The translations under genes and the position numbers were made by a program. A DNA stretch of 63,617 bases. It comes from Pseudoalteromonas sp. S2755. GTDB lineage: Bacteria > Pseudomonadota > Gammaproteobacteria > Enterobacterales > Alteromonadaceae. The DNA lies in the NCBI RefSeq assembly GCF_005886535.1, contig NZ_PNDS01000023.1:1-63617 (forward strand), in the 5' to 3' direction. Under the pieces are notes generated by a model. It worked only from the letters and a program-made list of their open reading frames with translations, did no database searches and was not told the DNA's origin. Of the stretch, positions 6,502 through 14,089 are shown piece after piece. Each line of letters starts with the position of its first letter. Within the stretch, counting starts at the first letter, position 1.

Positions 6502-9486
6502 ATGGCCAATAATAATAACAGACGCCACGTGACAGGAAGGTCACGGCAATTTAGCAAGTCTGCACTGGTCCTCGCTATGTTATCAGCTACTAACTGGGCA
6601 ATGGCTGAAGAAACCGAAAAAGAGGAAGCGCAGGAAATCGAAACGATTGAGGTGCGCGGGATCCGCGCATCTATGGCCGAAAACTTGGCGATTAAGCGTT
6701 TATCAAACGCGATTGTGGATGCCATTACAGCAGAAGATATTGGCAAGTTTCCCGATAAAAATGTGGCAGATTCACTACAACGCGTACCCGGTGTGGTGAT
6801 TTCTCGTAGTGGCGGGGAAGGGGAAAACGTCAGTATTCGTGGTCTTTCCTCTGATCTTACTTTTACGCAGTTAAACGGCAATTTTATCGCTTCTTCTCCG
6901 GGCTCGCCGTCGCGCTCTTTTAGTTACTCTTTGTTGCCTTCTACCATGGTACAGTCGGTTGAAGTGTTTAAGTCTTCTGAGGCGCGTTTAGATGAAGGAG
7001 GGGTCGGCGGAACGGTTATTCTACACAGCCGTAAACCTTTGGATATGGAGGCAAATTCTGGGGCGTTGAATGTTGAATATACCTACGCTGATGTGACTGA
7101 AGAGTACGAGCCTAATTTTAGCGGCGTTTATTCTTGGAAGAACGAAGAAGAAACCTTTGGCTTGCTAGTTGGTTATACCAAACAAGACCGCACCAACCGC
7201 TCTTTAGGCGGTGATATGTCGGGCGGTGGCGGTTGGCGTTGGGCAACAAGTTCAGACTTGCCAGCAACGGACACGGCGGGCAATGTGATTGCCGATAGTA
7301 CACGTCGATTTGCAGCGTTAGAAGATGCTTATGGTAACGTTTATGATGGTGTTTGGGCACCGCAAGTTGCAGGTGTTGGGGTAACCAAAGAAAAACGTGA
7401 ACGTCAGGGGTTACAAGCCACCATTCAATGGCGTCCAATAGATGATTTATCTTTAACATTCAATCATTTTCATTTTGAGCTTGGGCAAAATCGCACCACG
7501 TCACAAATGTGGATCCCAGAATGGAAGTACAACCCAGATTATCTTACCGGTATTACCCTAGACGAAACCGGTACGATTGTGACTGGCATGGACTTTACCA
7601 GTGGCGCTGGTGGCACTGAAGGGAATCTTGAATTTCCTTGGATCATTGGTAGTTATACGGTAGAAAAAGATACCTCGGATACCTACGACTTTGCTTTTGA
7701 ATATGCTGGTGACTTATATGATTTGCGCGGTAAATTTGGTCACACTGAAGCCAGCGGAGGCCCTTCAGAATCTTGGAGCGCGGCATATAAAAGCGGCCAA
7801 CCTGCGAGTCGTAGTGATTCCGGACAGGTTGAAAACGCCGCTTCATTTGCTGGATGGCGATTAGGTGATAGAGTGTCGCTGTACGCCGATCCCGCTTTAC
7901 TGTCTAACCTTAAGGCTGGTATTGCTGGCGATCCCGATCCGGGGTCGACAGGTTCAAGCTTTGTCGTCAGTAACTTAGAAGAAGACTATGCCCAGTTAGA
8001 CCTTGATTATCGCGTCGGGTACGGCATCGTTGATACGCTGCGTGTCGGTGCTAAATATCGTAAAGCGACACTACACCGCGAAACCAACAACACCTTCTTC
8101 ATTACTCAAGATGGGGCTGACAGAATTGCCAGTGGCGAGCTTGATCCATTCAGTCAAGGTGCCATTGATGAGGTGTCTTATCAGTGGATTGGTGGTATGC
8201 CAAAACTGGAAGATATTTTGAATGCAACGTCTGAAAAAAATATCCCAGGCGGTTTTGAAGTAAATACCATGCCCACGATCAATTGGGATAGATACCGCGA
8301 AATCGTGACCAGTGAATATGTTAAGCACACGCGCCGTGAGCCTGATTTTGTGTTCGACATAGAAGAAGAGATCATGGCCGCCTATCTACAGGCCGATTTT
8401 TCTTTTGGAGATTTTAGAGGAAACATCGGGGTACGCTATGTCGAGACTGAAACGCAGATTATGTCATCGGATAAAATTAACTACTTTTTAGATGACATTG
8501 ATGATGTCACCGAAGAGGATATTTTAGGTGATGAGCGCCTTATTGATGTTGAAACCACCACTGTGCGTACCGTAACCGACTCACAATTTTTGCCTAGCTT
8601 CAATATTGTTTGGGATGCCAGCGACAATCTTGTTATACGAGGTGCTATAGCCAAAACGATGTCTCGAGCTCCGTTCAACGACATGGGGGCGCCCGAGCAG
8701 TTAACCTTTATCTCTCAAGAATGGGCAGACGACAGGCTCGAGTTCAGGGGCAACCCTGTGGAGCCAGGATGGAGTGGCTCAGGGGGTAACAAGGCCCTAA
8801 AGCCATTTGAATCGGTACAGATGGATTTATCTGCGGAGTATTATTATGGCGAAGGATCTGCGGTTGGCATTGCGGTATTCAACAAAGACGTAGATAACTT
8901 TATCGTGCCCTTGATCATTACCTCAGTAAGGCCATTTGAGGGCTTTAATAACCCTTTTACCGGTGTTGAAATTGTGCCGCCGGGTGATATTACTGTCACG
9001 CCGTTTACCACCACCGCCAATGGTACAAACGCAACCTCTCGGGGAATAGAGCTGTTTGCACAACATGCATTCGATAATGGCTTTGGTCTCAACGTTAACT
9101 ACACCCTAAACGATACCAATCAGGCAGACATTAGCGTAGATGGTGAAAAGGTCGGTGAGTCTGCACTTGTCGGCAGTGCCGATAATCAATTTAACTTCTC
9201 CGCCTATTACGAAAATGACACTTTCAGCGTCAGGGCATCATATAACCGCCGAGGAGAAACCGCTCTGGGGCTTGCAGACGGGCTAACTGTATATCAGGAA
9301 CCATACCAACAAGTTGATGTGAACGCTTCTTATAACTTGATGGAAAACTTGATCCTAACCGCGTCTGTGATCAACTTAACCAAAGAAGAACCGAGAACCT
9401 TTTATGGTGAAGATTCTAAAGCGAGGTTGCGCAGCAGCAGTTACACCGGCCAGCGCTACTATGCTGGGATCACCTATCGATTTTAA
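6502..9486 (+). CDS. TonB-dependent outer-membrane receptor (TonB-Xanth-Caul type)
   Basis: A 994-residue protein. I prefer the ATG at 6502, which follows GGAGATAGG, over the in-frame ATG at 6439. A long signal peptide ends about NWAMA (residue 35). The plug domain contains IGKFPDKNVADSLQRVPGV and VSIRGLSSDLT, characteristic of the receptor subfamily often found beside carbohydrate genes in Xanthomonas, Caulobacter and Alteromonadales. The large beta-barrel ends in the terminal Phe (GITYRF) expected for outer-membrane insertion. It would import an oligosaccharide-sized ligand using TonB energy. The next gene encodes a lipoprotein with discoidin-like repeats, a likely surface partner. Confidence 0.93.
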   Translation: MANNNNRRHVTGRSRQFSKSALVLAMLSATNWAMAEETEKEEAQEIETIEVRGIRASMAENLAIKRLSNAIVDAITAEDIGKFPDKNVADSLQRVPGVVISRSGGEGENVSIRGLSSDLTFTQLNGNFIASSPGSPSRSFSYSLLPSTMVQSVEVFKSSEARLDEGGVGGTVILHSRKPLDMEANSGALNVEYTYADVTEEYEPNFSGVYSWKNEEETFGLLVGYTKQDRTNRSLGGDMSGGGGWRWATSSDLPATDTAGNVIADSTRRFAALEDAYGNVYDGVWAPQVAGVGVTKEKRERQGLQATIQWRPIDDLSLTFNHFHFELGQNRTTSQMWIPEWKYNPDYLTGITLDETGTIVTGMDFTSGAGGTEGNLEFPWIIGSYTVEKDTSDTYDFAFEYAGDLYDLRGKFGHTEASGGPSESWSAAYKSGQPASRSDSGQVENAASFAGWRLGDRVSLYADPALLSNLKAGIAGDPDPGSTGSSFVVSNLEEDYAQLDLDYRVGYGIVDTLRVGAKYRKATLHRETNNTFFITQDGADRIASGELDPFSQGAIDEVSYQWIGGMPKLEDILNATSEKNIPGGFEVNTMPTINWDRYREIVTSEYVKHTRREPDFVFDIEEEIMAAYLQADFSFGDFRGNIGVRYVETETQIMSSDKINYFLDDIDDVTEEDILGDERLIDVETTTVRTVTDSQFLPSFNIVWDASDNLVIRGAIAKTMSRAPFNDMGAPEQLTFISQEWADDRLEFRGNPVEPGWSGSGGNKALKPFESVQMDLSAEYYYGEGSAVGIAVFNKDVDNFIVPLIITSVRPFEGFNNPFTGVEIVPPGDITVTPFTTTANGTNATSRGIELFAQHAFDNGFGLNVNYTLNDTNQADISVDGEKVGESALVGSADNQFNFSAYYENDTFSVRASYNRRGETALGLADGLTVYQEPYQQVDVNASYNLMENLILTASVINLTKEEPRTFYGEDSKARLRSSSYTGQRYYAGITYRF

Positions 9487-9582
9487 CTTTGGCGATAACC
9501 ATAAAGTGATGCAAACAGGGTGAAGTCGTGTCAGCACAACGAGAAATAATATCACGGCTTATCACCTGCTTGTGGTGCGTTT

Positions 9583-9614
9583 ATATCAACCTAGTCTCAA
9601 AAGTAGGTTGATAT
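9583..9614 (+). promoter_or_regulatory. Intercistronic stem-loop before the lipoprotein gene
   Basis: ATATCAACCTA (9583-9593) and TAGGTTGATAT (9604-9614) form a perfect 11-bp inverted repeat with a 10-base loop, ending 16 bases before the lipoprotein ATG and just before its AAGGGG ribosome-binding site. No U-run follows, so it is unlikely to be a terminator. An RNA stabiliser, a processing site or a dyad operator is possible. A smaller CACC/GGTG hairpin lies just upstream. Confidence 0.55.
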
Positions 9615-9630
9615 GTAAGAAGGGGTAAAT

Positions 9631-12471
9631 ATGAACACGTTAAATAAAATAAGAAATGCAATCCCGCTCATTGCCGTTAGCAGTTTATTGGCTGCATGTG
9701 GCGGCGGGAGCGATGATCCAAAAGTTGAAGAAGTGCCAGTTACCCCCGCTGTGACGACGGCAGAAGTATCAGGTTCAGTGATAAAAGGCGCGTTGAGTCA
9801 AGCCCGCATTTCGGTGACGGCGCTCAATGGCTCTAGCATGATGATGGATGAGAATTCGGCAACCAGTCAAACGGGGGAGTTGTTTATTGAGCTGACGGGT
9901 AAAGCCGGGTTTGGTATTAATTCTACTATTAAAGTGACCGCCACAACGAGCGAAGGCTCGCAGATGCGCTGCGACGCGAGTCGCTGTGGCTCAGTAGGAA
10001 TTGGGGAGCAGGTAAGTGGCGATTACATTGCTGGTGTGACTTTGGCTACTCTAAGTCATGTTGCCGTGCCGTTTGGTTCAAATGCCGATGGTAGTGCTGA
10101 TGCTACCTTACAAATCAACGCCTTGACGACACTAGCAACCATGCTGGTGGAGCAGCAGATTGCCGAGGGGCGTAATGTCTCCACTCCTGAATTAATGGCA
10201 CTGGCAAAAGCCCAGATGTCTGAGTTATTGCTTCGGGCTCTTGGCTGGCAAACAGGGAACACTAATGTTTTTGAGTTACCTGTGGTTAGCGCTGATCAAT
10301 TAACGAATTTTGAATTAGGGGAAACTTGCACAACCTCTGACTCTGGTGAGCAAAGTTGCGAGATGACATATGTTTCCGAGAGTGTGCAAAAGCTTTCCCT
10401 ATTCAATGCTGCATTTGCACAGTTTGACGAGCAAGGCTCCTTACAAGGTGTCTTAAGCGACTCTGCTAGCAATCTTAGCGCCGCACTTGGCGGTGATGAA
10501 GCTGCACTTGAAGCATTTCGGTTACCAATCTACAGCGCGCTGCAAGCTCACCCATTAACTTCAAGGCTTGGTCTCAGTGCCGATAGTATTATGGACTTAG
10601 CACTACCACTATTTGATGAGCCGGTATCCACCGGACCCATGCAGCAAGTCGTGACATCAGGTGCCACTATTACAGCAAGAAATGCGATTAGTGACGCCGA
10701 GAGTGCAGACAAAGCATTTGATGGCGAACCGCAAACTAAATGGCTTGACCACAATGATTGGCAGGGGCCACCGACAGAGGAAGCACCATCTTGGATCCAA
10801 GTGGATTTTCCCACTCAACAAGCAATTAGCGGTGTTTACATTACCAGCGCTAATGATGCCCCAGAGCGAGATCCAGAAAACTTCTCGTTATTAGCTTCTA
10901 ACGATGAGGGCGCGAGTTGGATTAATTTGGGCAATGTGGTTGGTGCGTCGTTTGAAGCGCGCTTTGAACGTCAAAGCTTTGTATTTGGTAATGCGCAAAA
11001 ATATACAAGCTACCGAATTGCAGTGACAAAAAACAAAAATAACGATGGTTTACTGCAAATTGGAGAAATTCAATTTGTTGGGCCGGTTTATCCGAGCGTT
11101 GACCATACAGATACTGAGACGTTTGCGGTCATGGCAAGCAACAGTATTGGTGAGGCAGAAAACCAAGATAAGGCATTTGATAACGACCCAACCACTAAGT
11201 GGCTGGATCATAATGATTGGCAAGGCCCACCTACCGTCGAAGCGCCTTCATGGGTCCAAGTAGATTTTAATGAGGCGGTGGCGGTTAATCAGCTTGCGAT
11301 AACGAGCGCCAATGATGCTCCAGAGCGAGATCCTGAGAACTTTGCTTTATTTGGCTCTAACGATAACGGAGTTACATGGCAGCGGTTGAGTAATTGGGTT
11401 GGTGAATCTTTTGAAGCAAGAGGAGAGCGCCAAAGCTTTGCGGTAGCGAATCAATTGCCATATCAAAGCTATCGCCTTGAGATAACCAAGAACAAAAATA
11501 ATGATGGTTTGATGCAGCTTGCTGAGATTGAATTAATCGGCCCAGAAATCTCTGGATTAGATCATGCACAAGTTCAAGGTGCGAGTTACACGGCGCGTTT
11601 TAGTATTAGTGATTCAGAGAGCGCAGCGCAAGCATTTGATAAAAATGTTGAAACTAAGTGGCTCGATCACAACGATTGGCAGGGGCCTCCTACTGTTGAA
11701 AATCCAGCTTGGGTTCAAGTTAGCTTGCCACAGGCACAGGCGGTAAATACTTTGTACATTACCAGTGCCAATGATGCGCCGGAGCGTGACCCTGAAAACT
11801 TCCAACTTTTGGCATCTCACGATGGGGAAGTATGGCAAGTATTAAATACTTGGGTAGGGGAGTCGTTTGAATCGCGTTTTGAACGTCGAGCCTTTGCGTT
11901 TGCTAATGGCTTGGCTTACACACATTATCGCTTGTCTATCAGTAAAAATGCGAATAATGATGGGTTAGTGCAAATAGCCGAAATTGAACTCGCTGGACCT
12001 CAGTATGCACTTGAAGACTTGTCTGACTTGGCTGGAACAAGTTTTACCGCGCGTAATCGTATTGGAGATGCGGAAAGTGAACAAAAAGCGTTTGATAATG
12101 ATACCGAGACAAAATGGCTAGATCATAATGAATGGCAAGGCCCGCCAACAGAGGAATCACCATCTTGGATCCAAGCTGATTTTACTGCGTCACAGATTGT
12201 GAGTGGTTTGGCTATCACCAGTGCCAATGATGCGCCAGAGCGCGATCCCGAAAACTTCCAGTTACTGGGATCTAATGATGGCGGTGAGACGTGGACAGAA
12301 GTCGCAGTTTGGGTAGGTGAGAGTTGGGATGAACGCTTACAACGAAGAGTATTTACTTTCTCCAATGCTTTTGCCTATAGCAGTTATCGTCTAAACATTA
12401 GCAAAAATGCGAATAACGATGGCCTAGTACAGATCTCAGAAATTGAGCTCCTTGGTCTTAGCGGCGAATAG
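9631..12471 (+). CDS. Surface lipoprotein with four tandem discoidin (F5/8 type C)-like repeats
   Basis: A 946-residue protein. The signal peptide ends in the lipobox LLAAC (Cys about residue 23), followed by a GGGSDD linker. Residues about 40-330 form a non-repetitive domain I cannot assign. From about residue 342 there are four repeats of 152-153 residues, each carrying KAFDxxxxTKWLDHN(D/E)W, PSWIQVDF-like, TSANDAPERDPENF and NKNNDGLxQIxEI, the layout of a coagulation factor 5/8 type C (discoidin) beta-sandwich that binds glycans. It probably concentrates ligand at the cell surface for the upstream receptor. No catalytic domain is apparent. The gene ends just before a bidirectional terminator. 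Confidence 0.85.
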   Translation: MNTLNKIRNAIPLIAVSSLLAACGGGSDDPKVEEVPVTPAVTTAEVSGSVIKGALSQARISVTALNGSSMMMDENSATSQTGELFIELTGKAGFGINSTIKVTATTSEGSQMRCDASRCGSVGIGEQVSGDYIAGVTLATLSHVAVPFGSNADGSADATLQINALTTLATMLVEQQIAEGRNVSTPELMALAKAQMSELLLRALGWQTGNTNVFELPVVSADQLTNFELGETCTTSDSGEQSCEMTYVSESVQKLSLFNAAFAQFDEQGSLQGVLSDSASNLSAALGGDEAALEAFRLPIYSALQAHPLTSRLGLSADSIMDLALPLFDEPVSTGPMQQVVTSGATITARNAISDAESADKAFDGEPQTKWLDHNDWQGPPTEEAPSWIQVDFPTQQAISGVYITSANDAPERDPENFSLLASNDEGASWINLGNVVGASFEARFERQSFVFGNAQKYTSYRIAVTKNKNNDGLLQIGEIQFVGPVYPSVDHTDTETFAVMASNSIGEAENQDKAFDNDPTTKWLDHNDWQGPPTVEAPSWVQVDFNEAVAVNQLAITSANDAPERDPENFALFGSNDNGVTWQRLSNWVGESFEARGERQSFAVANQLPYQSYRLEITKNKNNDGLMQLAEIELIGPEISGLDHAQVQGASYTARFSISDSESAAQAFDKNVETKWLDHNDWQGPPTVENPAWVQVSLPQAQAVNTLYITSANDAPERDPENFQLLASHDGEVWQVLNTWVGESFESRFERRAFAFANGLAYTHYRLSISKNANNDGLVQIAEIELAGPQYALEDLSDLAGTSFTARNRIGDAESEQKAFDNDTETKWLDHNEWQGPPTEESPSWIQADFTASQIVSGLAITSANDAPERDPENFQLLGSNDGGETWTEVAVWVGESWDERLQRRVFTFSNAFAYSSYRLNISKNANNDGLVQISEIELLGLSGE
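10654..12468 (+). repeat. Four tandem ~457-bp coding repeats
   Basis: The codon for the first Trp of WLDHN(D/E)W lies at 10741, 11200, 11659 and 12115, giving spacings of 459, 459 and 456 bp. The repeats are strongly conserved in protein and partly in DNA, which suggests internal duplication with in-frame maintenance. Confidence 0.9.
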
Positions 12472-12495
12472 CTTGAATTAAATAAATCTCAACCA

Positions 12496-12533
12496 AAAAA
12501 GCCAGAATGCAATTTGCGCTCTGGCTTTTTATT
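12496..12533. terminator. Bidirectional terminator between the lipoprotein gene and pheA
   Basis: AAAAAGCCAGA (12496-12506) pairs with TCTGGCTTTTT (12520-12530), with runs of A on the left and T on the right, so it can serve both converging genes. Confidence 0.85.
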
Positions 12534-12564
12534 TTTCTCAATGAGAGTGACTTAGTATGATCTA

Positions 12565-13719
12565 TTATAACACATCTACGGCTTGCAAAGACTCGCTCTG
12601 GTAGCAGCCCAGTAAGCGTACAAACTGGGTATGATCTTTTAACTCTTCAAGTGCCACTTGGACTTGTGAGTCTGCAATATTGGCAAGCAAATCTACATAA
12701 AAGACTTCTTCCCAAGGGTTACCAGGTACTGGGCGTGACTCTAACTTAACCATATTGATATTGTGCTGTTTAAATACCATCAGCGCGTCAGCAAGTGAAC
12801 CTACTTGCTGTTTGGTAGCCATAATTAAACTGGTTTTAGTTGGGATTTGAGTGGACACTTGAAGTGCTTTTCTTGCTACTACAATAAAACGGCTATGGTT
12901 TTCGGTCTGATTCGCAAGGTCAGATTTCACCACTTCTAGGCCCATATTCTTACCGGCCTGTGCAGATCCAATCGCGGCACTATTTGGGTGCTCTGCTGCT
13001 TGCTTTAATGCACTAGAGGTCGAGTCGCAAGTTTCATGCTGAATATCCCCCAGACCTTGAATAAAACGGCTGCACTGGGCAAAAGGTTGAGGGTGCGCAT
13101 AAATTTTGTCGATCGCTTGTAATTCTGTATCTGGTAAAGCTAGGAGGCAATGCTCAACGGTATGCGTTACTTCGCCCACAATGGATACTTGCGCATGTTG
13201 CAATAAATCGAACACTTCGTTGATACTGCCTGAACTGGTATTTTCAATAGGTAAGATACCAAAGTCCGCTTGGCCTTTCTCTACCTGCTCGGTGATTTGC
13301 TCAAAGCTTTGGCAACCCATTTCCACAAGCTTTCCGGGACGACGGCTAAAATATTTATGGCATGCTAGTTGGCTGTAAGACCCTTGCCCGCCAAGGTAAG
13401 CAACGCGATGAGTATCACCTACGGTATCGGGGTTTAAGTTCTTTTGCAGCATGGCTTGCTGGTTTAATACAGAGTCTTCTAAGATAGTTTGGAAAACGCT
13501 GTTTATATAAAAGGCATCAAGACCCAGAGATTTACCGTATCGGATCAGTTTCTCCAGCAGTGCCTGTTCACGTGCTTCATCACGGATAGGTTTGTTGTTG
13601 GCAATCTTATATTCCAGCACGCCATGACTAATGCGACGTCGCTTTGCCAGTAAAATCAGTAATTCTGAATCTATCTCATTGATGTCATGCCTAAGGGCAT
13701 CAAGTGTGTTTTGTGTCAT
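12565..13719 (-). CDS. pheA: Bifunctional chorismate mutase / prephenate dehydratase (P-protein)
   Basis: A 384-residue enzyme that makes phenylpyruvate from chorismate via prephenate. Residues 1-90 are an AroQ chorismate mutase (LRHDINEIDSELLILLAKRR). Residues about 105-285 are prephenate dehydratase, with YLGGQGSYSQLA and GILPIENTSSGSINEVFDLL. Residues about 295-375 are an ACT regulatory domain with GSLADALMVF and LESRPVPGNPWEEVF, the region that binds phenylalanine for feedback inhibition. Length matches E. coli PheA. It is preceded by a Phe-rich leader peptide and an attenuator, so expression responds to tRNA-Phe charging. Confidence 0.97.
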   Translation of the reverse strand: MTQNTLDALRHDINEIDSELLILLAKRRRISHGVLEYKIANNKPIRDEAREQALLEKLIRYGKSLGLDAFYINSVFQTILEDSVLNQQAMLQKNLNPDTVGDTHRVAYLGGQGSYSQLACHKYFSRRPGKLVEMGCQSFEQITEQVEKGQADFGILPIENTSSGSINEVFDLLQHAQVSIVGEVTHTVEHCLLALPDTELQAIDKIYAHPQPFAQCSRFIQGLGDIQHETCDSTSSALKQAAEHPNSAAIGSAQAGKNMGLEVVKSDLANQTENHSRFIVVARKALQVSTQIPTKTSLIMATKQQVGSLADALMVFKQHNINMVKLESRPVPGNPWEEVFYVDLLANIADSQVQVALEELKDHTQFVRLLGCYQSESLQAVDVL

Positions 13720-13741
13720 AGGTCCTCACTCCCATTTAGCC

Positions 13742-13811
13742 AAAAAAAAGCCTCCCGAAGTTGGGAGGCTTAGCTATTCTTTTTCACTCGCGAACAGTCA
13801 AGCCTCTTCAC
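13742..13811 (-). promoter_or_regulatory. pheA transcription attenuator
   Basis: On the minus strand the terminator hairpin AAGCCTCCC...GGGAGGCTT (13748-13771) is followed by a U-run (13742-13749). An upstream GAGGCTT segment at the end of the leader peptide (about 13800-13806) can pair perfectly with the AAGCCTC arm to form the antiterminator. A weaker bulged pairing within the leader coding region (AGCTTC with GAAGAGGCT) fits the protector stem. This is the classical 1:2 / 2:3 / 3:4 arrangement. Confidence 0.88.
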
Positions 13812-13864
13812 CTAAAGAAGCTAAAAAAGAAATATGTGTTGCTGTTGCGTGTGATGAAATTCAT
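13808..13864 (-). CDS. pheL: pheA leader peptide
   Basis: An 18-codon open frame on the minus strand reads MNFITRNSNTYFFFSFFR then TGA. Six of its codons are Phe, five of them within the last seven positions before the stop. Its end overlaps the antiterminator arm. Ribosome stalling at these Phe codons when charged tRNA-Phe is scarce would favour the antiterminator and pheA transcription. The frame is short, but composition and position make the assignment strong. Confidence 0.88.
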   Translation of the reverse strand: MNFITRNSNTYFFFSFFR

Positions 13865-14089
13865 TTATTCAAACCTTACTTTGAAAGTGAATACATTATT
13901 AGCATAGAACTAAACGGAAAAACAAGTACTACTTTGGACTAATGGGTAAAAACCTAAGTTATCTGGCAGATAGGCGTGCAATCTTGGTGAGATAAGTACG
14001 TTAATCAAACGTAACTTATTGGCGAGTCGAAAAATATTCTGGTATATTCAGGCAACACCACCACTGTAAATAAAAGAATAGGTTAACTT

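Noticed and set aside
10654..12471. CRISPR-like periodicity
   Set aside because: The regular spacing of about 457 bp is that of coding discoidin modules; there are no short direct repeats with spacers anywhere in the window.
13631..13942. 103-codon plus-strand frame across the pheA start and leader
   Set aside because: It is antisense to pheL and the attenuator, which explain this region fully.
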